Shown: in pieces, positions 24,372-35,202 of the stretch
Position numbering within the stretch: the stretch's first letter is position 1
Layout: every line of letters starts with the position of its first letter
Virus record (IMG/VR): IMGVR_UViG_3300020187_000058
Coordinates: 1-47,632 of that record
Length of the DNA stretch: 47,632 nt
Reading direction: 5' to 3' (one strand)
Source of the DNA: a virus
Notes under the pieces: generated by a model
Seen by the model: the letters and a program-made list of their open reading frames with translations, nothing else
The model's database searches: none
What the model was told of the DNA's origin: nothing
Position numbers and translations under genes: made by a program

Positions 24372-24381
24372 TATATTTTTA

Positions 24382-27300
24382 TTAAGATTGTATTATTCCT
24401 TTACTAATTAAATCATTTACTATTATAGAAGCACTAGTTTCTAACTCAGGTATTGGGTAACTTGGAAATAATATACCATCAGATGAAAAAGGTTTTGATA
24501 TATTTTGTTGTACTTTAGTTACTGTCCTTTGTATATCAAGTGGATTCAGTGTAATCTCTACCATTTCATCTGGGTCGATTTGGATGCTATCTATTCCTAA
24601 AATATCTCCATCTACATATCCACTTCCTGCCTCTGTTACTTGTATAAAAGATATAGGATAAAAGTTATTTACAGCAGAACCACTAACTATAATAGTAGCT
24701 TTTGCTCCCGTTCCTGTTCCTCCTGTTAATGGTACACTAATAAATGAACCTGAAATGTTATTAACTGAAGGGTCGATGTCATTGGTGTCAGATTGTGGTT
24801 GTTGAGTTATAGATTTTAATAAACTATCTTCTGCTTTTACTAATTTTCCATTACGAGTTTCACTTATTTGTTCACCTAAATCTAAGGTTTCATTAGTATA
24901 TGGGTATGGCAAATCTATAAATACACTACCAGCATTAGGTAAATATCTTCTAATTAAAAAGAAATCCTTATTTATAGAAGCAGGTACGGGTTTGTTTAGT
25001 TCTAGTTTTAGGTAACCTACATCATCTGGGTGTAAGTTAGATTGAGGTGGTTCTACAGAATTAATAATAAATGTAAAGTTTTCATTATTACCAAATCTAA
25101 TTTCATCTCCTTCTTCTATAACCAAAGTAGAATATGGTTTACCAATTTTAGTATTTTCTGGTTCTTGGCCTGTTGCAAAACCTTCATAAGGACCAGGAGT
25201 ATAAGGTAATTCTGCTTGGGCAAATGAATTCCCATATCCTTCATTAAATAATGAAGAAGACATATAAATAAAATTATGTGTAGTATCTGAGGTAGGTATT
25301 GATGCATTTTTCATACTATTACCAAACATAAAATATGGAGCCTTTGCTACATTATCTTCCGAGAGTAGATGGGTTTTAGAACCTAACATACTTATTTTGG
25401 TAGCACCTTTAGGACCCGTAAATGATGATGGCATAATTGTATTTTTACCATTATTACCAGCTAATATAGATGAATCTATTTCCCATTCTACTTTACTATC
25501 CTCAGCAAATATATTTTCACCAGAGTTTGCTTTAATTATCCATTCTAACCCTTCAATATTTCCACCAGCTTCAATACCCTTTCCATCTAACCCTTTAGAT
25601 GATAAAATATCTTTAACAACCTTTTCATTAATTTTAGCATGGATTTTATTTTCTCTATCTAGTTTTAACCCGCTGCTAAAATTGTAAATACTTGTAGTAC
25701 GTGATTTTCTCCAAATATTTCCTCTTTGGGTTTGTACCCTTGTTGGGGTAGCTTGTTCAAATACAATTTTATCAACTACAGACCCTGCATTGTAAGGAAC
25801 ACCACCTTTCCATACTCTTAAAGATATATCTTCAGCTACAAAAGGTATATAACTAACATCAGAACCATCTGTATATTTTAAACCTAATTTTAATGTAAAT
25901 TCTATATACTCCCTTGATTTAGATTTTTTCCAAAAATTACCTTTTTTATGATAATCACCAGAATATATATAAGTTGTTGGTAACGAAGTTACTAAACTAA
26001 TATATTGCATTTGAGATAATTCACCATTAATGGCATGAGCCTCTTGAGCAAAATCAATTTCTCCACTACTTATATTATAAGCTTGTTCATAATTAGTAGC
26101 ATCAGGTACTACTGGTTTATAATTTGATGATGGATTTAATGTCCCCTTTACATTTCTACCAGGAGTTAAAGAAGATGTTCCTTCAACTGAGAAACTAAAA
26201 TCAGTAAATCCTGTTCCTGGGTTGTCATATATGCTAATACGACCTGATCCTGTAAGTGGAATACTTTCTGCATATTGTCTACTACCTATTTGAGAATACA
26301 TAATAGGTACAGGATATTTACCTACAAATTTTACAGTATGCTGATCATTAATTTCTTCTAATTCTTGATTTTCAGCTGATAAACTTACAGCTAATTTGCT
26401 ATCTCCTTCTTTAGGGAAGGTTTTATCAATAATATCTAAGGCAACTCCTTGTAATGAAGGAGGTAATGCATTTCCTTGTGGGTCTATTAAATATGATAAA
26501 TTTAATCTAGTTGAATCATTTAGAATTGGGTATGAATCCTTCATGGAGCTAAAATACCCAAAATAGGCATTTCTTAATTCAAGTACTGGAAGTTGTCCAT
26601 ATGTTCCAAAATCGTTTGGAGTCCAACTATTAATATATTCACTTTGTGCCTTAGTACCATCATATCTTAAAGCCGTCCAAGATTCTTGGAAATAGTTAGA
26701 ATCAGGAACAGTTGCTTTAATAGCACTTCCTGATATGATTTGGTTAAAGTTAACAGGTATTATTGAACCACTTACATTACTATAATCAACATCCATTAGA
26801 TATGAACTACGTCTTTGATTATTATAATTGTTTATTAAAGGTTGACAATCAAGAGCTAAAGCAAAAGGTAAAACTCCATTTCCGTAATAACTAGGAACTA
26901 TTGTATCCGTTACTATTGGCACTGAATATTTACCATACCCTGGGGATAATACTACTGTATTACCACCATAATCATCCTCACCATATTCGGCACTAATAGC
27001 AGGTGTTTCTCCATAAAAAGAGAAATCATTAGTAATAGAACCAAATTTAGATTCTGATGGGAATAAACTCATTGTATATTCAGTAATATCTAAAAATGAT
27101 CCAAGATTTTTATCTGCTCTTACTACAAGTCTAAATGAATCATTATGTGAAAAATTTTTAATAAATGAACCACTTAATTGTATATTATTTGATACCCAAT
27201 CACTATTAGCAGGTGCTGATAAAGGGTCATATGATTCTCCTCTTGCAGATGCACTTGTAGGGACTATAAAACTTTGCTCGAAAATAATAGAACCATAAGA

Positions 27301-30300
27301 TGAAGTATCATCTTTATTTCCTTTAAATATTTGTATAGATCCTGTAAAGTCATAACCACTTTGGTCTGCTCTTATTTCATTATTAATAGTTAATTTAGGG
27401 TAAACTTCATCTAATTTAGGAGGCATTATTGTAAATTGAGGAGTTACAAGTGGATTTGAACTTGCTATACTTCCAGATGAAATTACAGTTTCTATAAAAT
27501 ACATACTACCCGTTGTATTAAAAGTAGGATATACTGTTTCAATACCTAAAGAATTAGATACAATATCACCAGCACCTCCAGTTTTTAATGGGGATGTACC
27601 TCCTTGTCTTATACCGAAATAACCATGACTACCTGATGTTAAGGTGGAGGTTATTAAATTTTCAGTATGGGGATCTGTGTATTGGAAAGTTACACTATCA
27701 CCTAAAGATTCTGTTATTGAAAATCTTTCTATACCATAAGAACTAGTCCTTAAAATATTGTTGATAGGACTATCAGGGAATAATATAGGGGCACCAGAAA
27801 AGAATTGATTTCTTACTTCATTTGATGCTGTAATTAATTGTTTTGGGTGATGGTGTGAGCCTGTTATATATAAATACTCTCTAACAGTACCATTAAAACT
27901 TGTATTTATGGATTCAGCAAAAAGGATTTGTTGGGAGAAAAAATCACCTTGAGATGCAATACCTAAAGTATCAGTATTTAATATGGATGCCCCAGTATAT
28001 ACTCCACCACCAACACCCCCAATTCCTTGATTTCCACTTCCTACATCATTTAAATCTATTGAATAGAATTGTAAGTCTATTTTAAAATTAGTTACAAAAT
28101 ATTTAAATACCTCAGTTGAAGGTATGGAATATTTTAATTTAATTCTTAATTTATCTCCTGGGTCGGGGTTTAATTGGGCTGAATTTAATGTGAGTTGAAT
28201 ATTATTTCTTGTACCATTTTGGGAACCTCCTCCAACGGCACTATAGGATAAAGTTCTAGTGGAATTTAATAATTTTATATCTTGGGCAATTGGAGCATTA
28301 TTAATAACATCTTGTCTGTAAATAGCAGATTCTACAGTATCGGGTACGTCACTTGCATCAGGAATAGCATTTTCAAAATATCCCTTTGTGACTGTTGTAT
28401 TATAGCTTATTTTTAATAATACAGGTTCACTAATATCTCTATCTAGATCATTCATATAGTCCTCTAACTCATTTAGGTCTATTTCGTAATAGAATTCTTC
28501 ATCTGTGTCTACAGCTGAAGTAAAATTAGTGAAAGTTGATGGTATATTAGCAATAATGTTGCTATTAGTTGATGGGGCATATTGTCCATTAGGTCCTGCA
28601 ATCGATCTTACTAATTTTGGTCTTGATGATGAATTTAGAGGATTTGGTCTACCAAATGTTAAACCTCCTGAAAGAATACTTCCACCAAAAACATTATAAG
28701 CATATTCATCAAAATTAAAGTTTAATGAACCAGTACCACCTTGCAATATTGTAGCATGACCTGAGGTATCTAATATTGTACTAGGTATAACTCTAATTTC
28801 ATCCTGGTCAGAAAAGGAATTTCCAAATTGTGTAGCATTACCAGCAGGGAATTGTTTAATTATCCATAAATTACCAGAATTTGCCCATATTGGAGTACTA
28901 CCATTTAGTAAAGTAGTTGCTCCTGTTATTGTAATACGATTAACATCTGTAGCAGGGTTATATATATTCCAACTACTAGCTTGGTTAAATTTTTGCATAT
29001 CAGCACTATTAAACCAAGTACCTCCTTCATCATCATATAATGATATAAGCATTTGGGTAGCTTGACTAATATTAGCATGATTAAATGCTACTTCTCTAAA
29101 CTGATTATTACCCCAATTAGTAGTATCTGTTGAAAATTTATATTTTATTCTATTGCTATTTAAAATATCACCTTCTATATTTTGATCAACAATATTTTTA
29201 AAAAATGTTGAATCTAGATTTTGTGAGCTATTATTAAATGGAGGTAAAGCAATACTCATAGTATTACCAAAATTACTTGAATCAAAGGTGTAGTTTCTTC
29301 TTTCACTATCTGCTCCGTAAAAACTACCAGTATGTAATATACCTTGAGTATATATTGGATCTATAGTTTCATTTCCTCCAGAAGCACTATATGCTATAGA
29401 AGCAGATAATACCCAAGGAATATTGGATGTTCTTGGTATGATATAACTACCCCAATCATATGCTTCAGGTATAATCCCATTATTAAAGGGACCATAAACT
29501 GTATAATCTGGAGATCCTGTGTTGAAAAACCCTAAAATATCTCCTTTTTTTCCATTATAATACCTAATAGGTTGTATTTGAAGCTCAGTTTGACCATGAA
29601 AATAATTTTGAGATAAGGAATCAAAACCTCCAGGTTGAGTAGAAGGTGTATAATGAGATCCAGATACATCTCCGGATACCAATAAACTCCAATTTTCTGA
29701 TCCACCATTTGAAGAAGATGCGAATAAATAATCTCCTCTATCTTGTTCTATAGTTAAAGTAGCAGATTTATCATTAATTACAGTACCTTCTGAGAAGAAC
29801 ATTTTAAATCCTTCAGGGAAAGCAAATTGTACAAACTCGGTTCCAATTAATGAATCTCTAATATCATTACCTCCTTTATCTAAGGCAGCTAATTTAATTT
29901 TTTCTACATTAACTACACCTGTTGTTTGATTTGTTCTAGTAAAAAACCAGGCATATCCTCTTTGTGGTTCATTTCTTCTATCACTCCAACCTTCTAAAGT
30001 AGTTGTACCAAATATAAAATCAGTAGAAGAATCAGAAAAGAATATTGGGTAATATTGTAGAGGAATATCTGGATTATCATGATATTTAATACAATCTGGA
30101 CTTAAGGATTGAGTGGTGGTTGTAATATTTGAACCACTAAATTCTCCATCATAAAATTCTTCTTGATCAGAAATATATATTATTCTTTTTCCTAAAGGCC
30201 CATTTATTGATTCAGAATATGCTTGATTTACACTACGGTCATTAGTTAAACCATTAAATACTTCAAAAGAACCTCCAGTTCCTCCTTTATATCTATATAG

Positions 30301-33300
30301 AGAAGAACCATTATTATATTCATATTGTCCTGTATCCCCAGATCCAGTATTATATTTTCTAGGTTGTGATTTAATTGAACCACTATGAGTTACATTTTCA
30401 TATGAAACTTGAGGTGGTTTAACTCTATTTCTTTCTAATAGGTGTTGTTTTACTACAACCCCAGATGTTAAACTTGTTCTTGCAGGGGTAAAATCCTTAA
30501 TCATTTTAAATAATGAATTATCAAAGAATTTCATTAATCTTACAAAGTCTATAAGATTATAACTGCTAATATATTTTTCAAAATATGAGTCTCTCAACGT
30601 ATCTAAATCGGGGTAATTACGATTTGATTGGGATATATGTCTTGGGTCTCCAATATATTCACCTAAATTAAAATACCCCATTTGTGCATTAATATCATCA
30701 TTAATTTGGTCTTGAGGGGAGAAAGCTACTTCTAAATAATTAATACTAGGAGTATAACTTGAAGATTCAATTGAATCCGATTGAACTGATATCATTGGGG
30801 ATAAAACATTTCCTTTAGGTAAAACTGTGGGGTTTGCTGTTATTTTATCCGTAATTCTATTTTTTATACCTGCTGAAACTTGGTCTTGGTATATATATTC
30901 TTTATTAGGAACAAAGTTAGGGTTACTAACATAATAATTACTATCAGTAGTAAAAGAGGAGGTTATGAAGTTACTAGATCCAGTAATTTTAGGATGAATA
31001 GATTTATAACTTCCAGTATTTAATTTAGAACCTAAATCTGCTCTAAAAATTAACTCTTCAGGGGTACTATTTATACTATTACCTTCAAATGAATAGGGAT
31101 TCATTGTATAATCTTTAAATACATTTGAAGAAATTGGAGTGTTGTAATATCGTATTTCTTGGTATAAACCTAAAAATCTAGTATAACTTTTACCTCCTAC
31201 TACTAAGTTATTACTATAATTTGGGAAACTAATTTTATCCGCACTATTATAATAAGAGGGTTGGAATGAACCTTCTATACTAGAAGAACCATAAAACCCT
31301 AAACTGTTATTAATTTGATTAGCAGCAAATAATGATGCTGTTGGGCTTGTTACGTTAATAGTAGTTTGGATTGACCACCATTCATTATTAAAAAATGGGA
31401 AATATAAACTAGCGCTAATCTCAGGTTTATTCATGTCAGGTACAAAAGACAGGGTTCCATATTCTCTATATAAATCTGCATTTGATCCTGAATATGAACC
31501 ACTACTTAAGCCGGAACCTGTATATTCTAGTATTAGAGCACTCCTATTAGGGTCTAGATAATATAAAGACTGGGATAATTGGGTTGGAATACCATCAGAT
31601 TTAAACCTAAATTGAATAGTTTGTGGTCTATTTGATCCAAAGTTTTCATTTACATCAAAAGAAGAGGTAATATAATTTCCACCTTTTGTATCAAAAGCAT
31701 AATTAAATACTTTTTGTTTTAAATCCCAATCATTAGAATTAATTTTATCCTTACTTCCAAACTCATTTATTCTTAAAATAGTATCGGGGATACCATATGT
31801 AGTAATTAATGCTCTAATACCCGCTATTGTACCCTTAGTTTTAAGTAAGTAAGGTAAATTATGGTAAATTCGTTTATAAAGGCGACTATCTATATCCTTT
31901 AATGGGATTATGTCACTCGATGATGATATTAAAGTATCTACATATTCTTGCCCAGAAGATACAGGGTATTCACTTGAAATTTCTGGGAATGGGAACAAAC
32001 CACCTGAAGGAGTAAGTCCTAAAAAGGCAGTATAGAGGTCGGCATTTGAGAAATTATTAGAATATAATTTAATACCAAAATCTTTAACAGCAGTACTAAT
32101 CAAGTCCTTAGATATTCCATACTCTAAACGATTATCAGCATTAAACTTATTTGTAATGTCTTTAGTATAGAGCCAAGTGTTATCATATTCTTGAGCAACC
32201 ATATCTACAAACAAATCATATTGTTTATTATTAGGGTCATCTCTTAGATATTCAGGAATTGAATTATAAAGATAATCAGGATTTGATTCATCATAATCCG
32301 AGGCAGTAACTGCTAATCCCCCATAATAAACACTTTCTGGATTTGTGCTACCAGCCCATTTTAATACCTCAATACTAGAAGTTGATTGTAATTGATAAGG
32401 AGGGTTTAAATTGGATTTAGGGTAAGAAAAATCGGAACCACTATTATAATATAAAAAATAATCATAACCATCAAATTTGTTGATTATATCATTTATTTTA
32501 CTTTCGTATAAAGCTTTACTAGAGCTGTATTCTGAGGTTCTGGAGGAATTATTTTGGATTGATCCTAAGGATGAAGAAATTACATTAGTATAAGATTCTA
32601 TTAATCCTGCTTTAAAAATAAAATTTTCTAAACGGGTTTTTGCTGAACTAAAGTGGATGAAATCCTCAAAGTTTTCATAGTTTATATTAATGTTAGTTCC
32701 TTGTTCATCTAACAAATTTAACAGTTGACTTTGGGAACTAGTTATTGGAGAATTCATTAAAGAATCAAGTGAAAAAACTTGAGAAGGTACTCCTAACCCA
32801 TTCTTTACATTTATATTTAAATTAGGACCTTGAATAAATTCAAAATCTTGATCTACTATAATATCAAATGGAAATTTAACTTCGTATAATAATGAATCTG
32901 ATATTTCTTCTACAACCCATAATTCTGTTTTTAATTCAAAATCCTCAGGTAAAGGTTCATATAATTTAATTAATATAGTAGGATCATCTAAAAATGTAGT
33001 ATCTAATTTAATGTTATTAGCTATAACACTTTTATTATCTCCAAAGTTTAATAGAAAATCTACAAAATATCCTTCTTTTTCTCTATGTTTAATAAATTCA
33101 TTACTTGTAGATATTATATCTTCATTACTAATAATATTACTATCTAAACGAATTTCTGTTCTATCAGATGAAATTTCTTTAATATAGTATTTATTTAAAT
33201 AATCCGATTTTAATCTTTTACGATAAAAATTATATAATATATAATAAGAATCACTATTTATACTGTGGTTTCTTAAATCTGTTTCAGGGAATAAATTAAT

Positions 33301-33522
33301 ATGACCTTCTATTACTGAGTAGGTAGTAAGGGGTAAAGTACCATTTTGAGGGAGAATTTTGTTTTGAGATTCATCAAATATATAATATTCTATATAATCA
33401 GAATCTTTATTAAAAACAGTATCTAAATTAGATATGGATATTAACTCATTATCTATATCTAAGTATTTTTGAAACTCAAAAGTTTTAGCATTAAGTTCTG
33501 TAATTTGTACTTTATCTTTCAT
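24382..33522 (-). CDS. Giant baseplate/tail structural protein with LamG-like insert (3046 aa)
   Basis: This single frame fills a fifth of the window. The N-terminal ~550 residues are a mixed beta/helical segment. At about residues 560-580, NLPYLLKTKGTIAGIRALIT and the following YGIPDTILRINEFG resemble a motif of phage tail protein I and related baseplate proteins. Residues about 600-790 look like a concanavalin/LamG sandwich (NEWWSIQTTINV ... FLGLYQEIRYYNTPIS). The remainder is a long series of SGS- and TGS-rich beta domains without catalytic motifs. Its position just downstream of gp6- and gp25-like genes fits a peripheral baseplate-wedge component, the position of T4 gp7. At three times the size of T4 gp7, the identity remains tentative. 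Confidence 0.78.
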   Translation of the reverse strand: MKDKVQITELNAKTFEFQKYLDIDNELISISNLDTVFNKDSDYIEYYIFDESQNKILPQNGTLPLTTYSVIEGHINLFPETDLRNHSINSDSYYILYNFYRKRLKSDYLNKYYIKEISSDRTEIRLDSNIISNEDIISTSNEFIKHREKEGYFVDFLLNFGDNKSVIANNIKLDTTFLDDPTILIKLYEPLPEDFELKTELWVVEEISDSLLYEVKFPFDIIVDQDFEFIQGPNLNINVKNGLGVPSQVFSLDSLMNSPITSSQSQLLNLLDEQGTNININYENFEDFIHFSSAKTRLENFIFKAGLIESYTNVISSSLGSIQNNSSRTSEYSSSKALYESKINDIINKFDGYDYFLYYNSGSDFSYPKSNLNPPYQLQSTSSIEVLKWAGSTNPESVYYGGLAVTASDYDESNPDYLYNSIPEYLRDDPNNKQYDLFVDMVAQEYDNTWLYTKDITNKFNADNRLEYGISKDLISTAVKDFGIKLYSNNFSNADLYTAFLGLTPSGGLFPFPEISSEYPVSSGQEYVDTLISSSSDIIPLKDIDSRLYKRIYHNLPYLLKTKGTIAGIRALITTYGIPDTILRINEFGSKDKINSNDWDLKQKVFNYAFDTKGGNYITSSFDVNENFGSNRPQTIQFRFKSDGIPTQLSQSLYYLDPNRSALILEYTGSGLSSGSYSGSNADLYREYGTLSFVPDMNKPEISASLYFPFFNNEWWSIQTTINVTSPTASLFAANQINNSLGFYGSSSIEGSFQPSYYNSADKISFPNYSNNLVVGGKSYTRFLGLYQEIRYYNTPISSNVFKDYTMNPYSFEGNSINSTPEELIFRADLGSKLNTGSYKSIHPKITGSSNFITSSFTTDSNYYVSNPNFVPNKEYIYQDQVSAGIKNRITDKITANPTVLPKGNVLSPMISVQSDSIESSSYTPSINYLEVAFSPQDQINDDINAQMGYFNLGEYIGDPRHISQSNRNYPDLDTLRDSYFEKYISSYNLIDFVRLMKFFDNSLFKMIKDFTPARTSLTSGVVVKQHLLERNRVKPPQVSYENVTHSGSIKSQPRKYNTGSGDTGQYEYNNGSSLYRYKGGTGGSFEVFNGLTNDRSVNQAYSESINGPLGKRIIYISDQEEFYDGEFSGSNITTTTQSLSPDCIKYHDNPDIPLQYYPIFFSDSSTDFIFGTTTLEGWSDRRNEPQRGYAWFFTRTNQTTGVVNVEKIKLAALDKGGNDIRDSLIGTEFVQFAFPEGFKMFFSEGTVINDKSATLTIEQDRGDYLFASSSNGGSENWSLLVSGDVSGSHYTPSTQPGGFDSLSQNYFHGQTELQIQPIRYYNGKKGDILGFFNTGSPDYTVYGPFNNGIIPEAYDWGSYIIPRTSNIPWVLSASIAYSASGGNETIDPIYTQGILHTGSFYGADSERRNYTFDSSNFGNTMSIALPPFNNSSQNLDSTFFKNIVDQNIEGDILNSNRIKYKFSTDTTNWGNNQFREVAFNHANISQATQMLISLYDDEGGTWFNSADMQKFNQASSWNIYNPATDVNRITITGATTLLNGSTPIWANSGNLWIIKQFPAGNATQFGNSFSDQDEIRVIPSTILDTSGHATILQGGTGSLNFNFDEYAYNVFGGSILSGGLTFGRPNPLNSSSRPKLVRSIAGPNGQYAPSTNSNIIANIPSTFTNFTSAVDTDEEFYYEIDLNELEDYMNDLDRDISEPVLLKISYNTTVTKGYFENAIPDASDVPDTVESAIYRQDVINNAPIAQDIKLLNSTRTLSYSAVGGGSQNGTRNNIQLTLNSAQLNPDPGDKLRIKLKYSIPSTEVFKYFVTNFKIDLQFYSIDLNDVGSGNQGIGGVGGGVYTGASILNTDTLGIASQGDFFSQQILFAESINTSFNGTVREYLYITGSHHHPKQLITASNEVRNQFFSGAPILFPDSPINNILRTSSYGIERFSITESLGDSVTFQYTDPHTENLITSTLTSGSHGYFGIRQGGTSPLKTGGAGDIVSNSLGIETVYPTFNTTGSMYFIETVISSGSIASSNPLVTPQFTIMPPKLDEVYPKLTINNEIRADQSGYDFTGSIQIFKGNKDDTSSYGSIIFEQSFIVPTSASARGESYDPLSAPANSDWVSNNIQLSGSFIKNFSHNDSFRLVVRADKNLGSFLDITEYTMSLFPSESKFGSITNDFSFYGETPAISAEYGEDDYGGNTVVLSPGYGKYSVPIVTDTIVPSYYGNGVLPFALALDCQPLINNYNNQRRSSYLMDVDYSNVSGSIIPVNFNQIISGSAIKATVPDSNYFQESWTALRYDGTKAQSEYINSWTPNDFGTYGQLPVLELRNAYFGYFSSMKDSYPILNDSTRLNLSYLIDPQGNALPPSLQGVALDIIDKTFPKEGDSKLAVSLSAENQELEEINDQHTVKFVGKYPVPIMYSQIGSRQYAESIPLTGSGRISIYDNPGTGFTDFSFSVEGTSSLTPGRNVKGTLNPSSNYKPVVPDATNYEQAYNISSGEIDFAQEAHAINGELSQMQYISLVTSLPTTYIYSGDYHKKGNFWKKSKSREYIEFTLKLGLKYTDGSDVSYIPFVAEDISLRVWKGGVPYNAGSVVDKIVFEQATPTRVQTQRGNIWRKSRTTSIYNFSSGLKLDRENKIHAKINEKVVKDILSSKGLDGKGIEAGGNIEGLEWIIKANSGENIFAEDSKVEWEIDSSILAGNNGKNTIMPSSFTGPKGATKISMLGSKTHLLSEDNVAKAPYFMFGNSMKNASIPTSDTTHNFIYMSSSLFNEGYGNSFAQAELPYTPGPYEGFATGQEPENTKIGKPYSTLVIEEGDEIRFGNNENFTFIINSVEPPQSNLHPDDVGYLKLELNKPVPASINKDFFLIRRYLPNAGSVFIDLPYPYTNETLDLGEQISETRNGKLVKAEDSLLKSITQQPQSDTNDIDPSVNNISGSFISVPLTGGTGTGAKATIIVSGSAVNNFYPISFIQVTEAGSGYVDGDILGIDSIQIDPDEMVEITLNPLDIQRTVTKVQQNISKPFSSDGILFPSYPIPELETSASIIVNDLISKGIIQS

Positions 33523-33530
33523 AAATTATA

Positions 33531-34049
33531 TTAAAAATATCCTACTCCGGATGATTTATCAACTTCTTTTTTTACCCTAGTTGCTTCAGCTGTTGCTTTT
33601 GCAGATTTTTCTTGTGCATCTGCTAAGGAGGCTTGATTAGCTTCTAAATTTGAACCTAACCCTGCTAGTTGATCTTTTAGGGCATCAGTATTAATATTTA
33701 ATGGTTGTCCTGTTTCTAACTCAATATTTTTTATTTGTTGAGCTAATAAATCTGTTCTTAAAATAGCAATTTCTTGTCTTAAGGCTTCTACTTCTTCTAT
33801 AGTATCATCAAAATCAATATACTCACCACTTTGTTCTGCTATATAACGATGAGAATTAGTTTCCCCTTCTGAAGGGATTTCATAAAATAATTCGTTGTAT
33901 AATTTAAAAAATTCTTCTATACTTGTTTCTTCTTGTAATTGTTCAGAAATAGTTTTAACACCTAATTCATTGAATTGGGTATCTATAGTTTTAGTATATT
34001 GAGGTTTACTAAAAACCTCTTTTTTTAAATCAATTTTTTCTCGACTCAT
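33531..34049 (-). CDS. Coiled-coil structural protein (172 aa)
   Basis: The N-terminal ~90 residues are acidic and helical. Residues about 85-165 contain heptad-like patterns (VEALRQEIAILRTDLLAQQI, then LEANQASLADAQEKSAKATA) ending in SSGVGYF. No catalytic motif is visible. The gene starts on the stop codon of the upstream gene (TAATG) and is followed 8 nt later by the 3046-residue gene, so it is probably a partner or chaperone of the baseplate periphery. The function is unknown. Confidence 0.7.
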   Translation of the reverse strand: MSREKIDLKKEVFSKPQYTKTIDTQFNELGVKTISEQLQEETSIEEFFKLYNELFYEIPSEGETNSHRYIAEQSGEYIDFDDTIEEVEALRQEIAILRTDLLAQQIKNIELETGQPLNINTDALKDQLAGLGSNLEANQASLADAQEKSAKATAEATRVKKEVDKSSGVGYF

Positions 34050-35200
34050 TACCCATTAATTATTTTAAAATAATAATCTTCATCTTTAACTATTACACTC
34101 CCATTTACTATAGTTTTTATTAAAATTTTATAATATCTTTCTGGTTCTAAACCATTCATATAAACATCAAAATAGTTACTATTATTATCACAACTAATTT
34201 TTGTAAATTGTGTATCAAAATCAATTACAAATTCATTAGTATCTAAGTCTTTAACAGCATAATATGATGTTTCTGGTAATGCAAAATTGCTAGTATACAA
34301 GGATGCAGTTTGGAATGTACGAACGGGGAATTCAGGACGCACGTTTAGTCTAAATCTGTTTATGCTTTCACTATAAAATATACCGGGATTAGAGTCTAAT
34401 CCTATAAATAAATCTGTAGTAGATATTTCATTTAGTGTGGTACTATAGTTTGAATCATCCCATTTAAATTCTAAAGTAGGAGGATATATAGTATTTGTAT
34501 CTACAGAGTAAAATTTTAATATAGGTTGTATTGCATTTGCAGCTGTAAATTCTATATTATCTTCCCATTTAATAATAAAACCATCATTATTTACTCTAAT
34601 ATATCCTAAATCTAAACTTTTAGAAGCTGAGTGCCATATTTTTATAGTATCTGTAACTGGTAGGTCTAAATCTTTAGTAGATCTAGAAGAAAAGTTTTGT
34701 GAACCTGTAAGGGATGTTATATTAACATTATTAGACCCTGTATACCATATTCCACCTCCACTATTATTTGTTGAGTATGAGCTTGTAACAAAAGCATTTG
34801 ATGCATTTACTTCCCATAAATGTCCCTCTTTGTAATCTGAGTATAACCAACTAGCACCATTTGTGGTTTGAGGTGAATCTAAGTATTGACCTGTACCATT
34901 ATTCCATGATCCACTGATAGGGTATACCTTAAGAGTTGAATTAAAATTTATTCCTTGTGCTAAGGAAACAGAAGATTTTAAACTTCCAGACCATTCATTC
35001 CCTAAAATTTTATTATCTAACACGTCGTCAATTTCATTTTGGTCAAATTTAATTAAACTTCGAGCTACTCTAGGTGATGGGGAAAGCATTTGAGGGTATT
35101 CATTAGTTACTTCTAATAATTCATCTAATCCTGTGTTCATAGAAGGATATCCAGAATATATAGTTGCATCTTGTATCGGAAATAATTTATATACTGCCAT
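34049..35200 (-). CDS. Baseplate structural protein with DNRLRE/CBM-like N-terminus (383 aa)
   Basis: The N-terminus MAVYKLFPIQDATIYSGYPS followed by MNTGLDELLEV resembles DNRLRE-type carbohydrate-binding beta-sandwiches (DATI...P..N.G...LEV). It continues with SLIKFD and SGSWNNGTGQYLDSP strands typical of that fold up to about residue 240. The C-terminal ~110 residues form a second beta domain. No signal peptide occurs, as expected for a virion protein. It overlaps the downstream coiled-coil gene by 1 nt and starts 2 nt after the gp6-like gene, so it most likely belongs to the baseplate. Confidence 0.72.
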   Translation of the reverse strand: MAVYKLFPIQDATIYSGYPSMNTGLDELLEVTNEYPQMLSPSPRVARSLIKFDQNEIDDVLDNKILGNEWSGSLKSSVSLAQGINFNSTLKVYPISGSWNNGTGQYLDSPQTTNGASWLYSDYKEGHLWEVNASNAFVTSSYSTNNSGGGIWYTGSNNVNITSLTGSQNFSSRSTKDLDLPVTDTIKIWHSASKSLDLGYIRVNNDGFIIKWEDNIEFTAANAIQPILKFYSVDTNTIYPPTLEFKWDDSNYSTTLNEISTTDLFIGLDSNPGIFYSESINRFRLNVRPEFPVRTFQTASLYTSNFALPETSYYAVKDLDTNEFVIDFDTQFTKISCDNNSNYFDVYMNGLEPERYYKILIKTIVNGSVIVKDEDYYFKIING

Positions 35201-35202
35201 AA

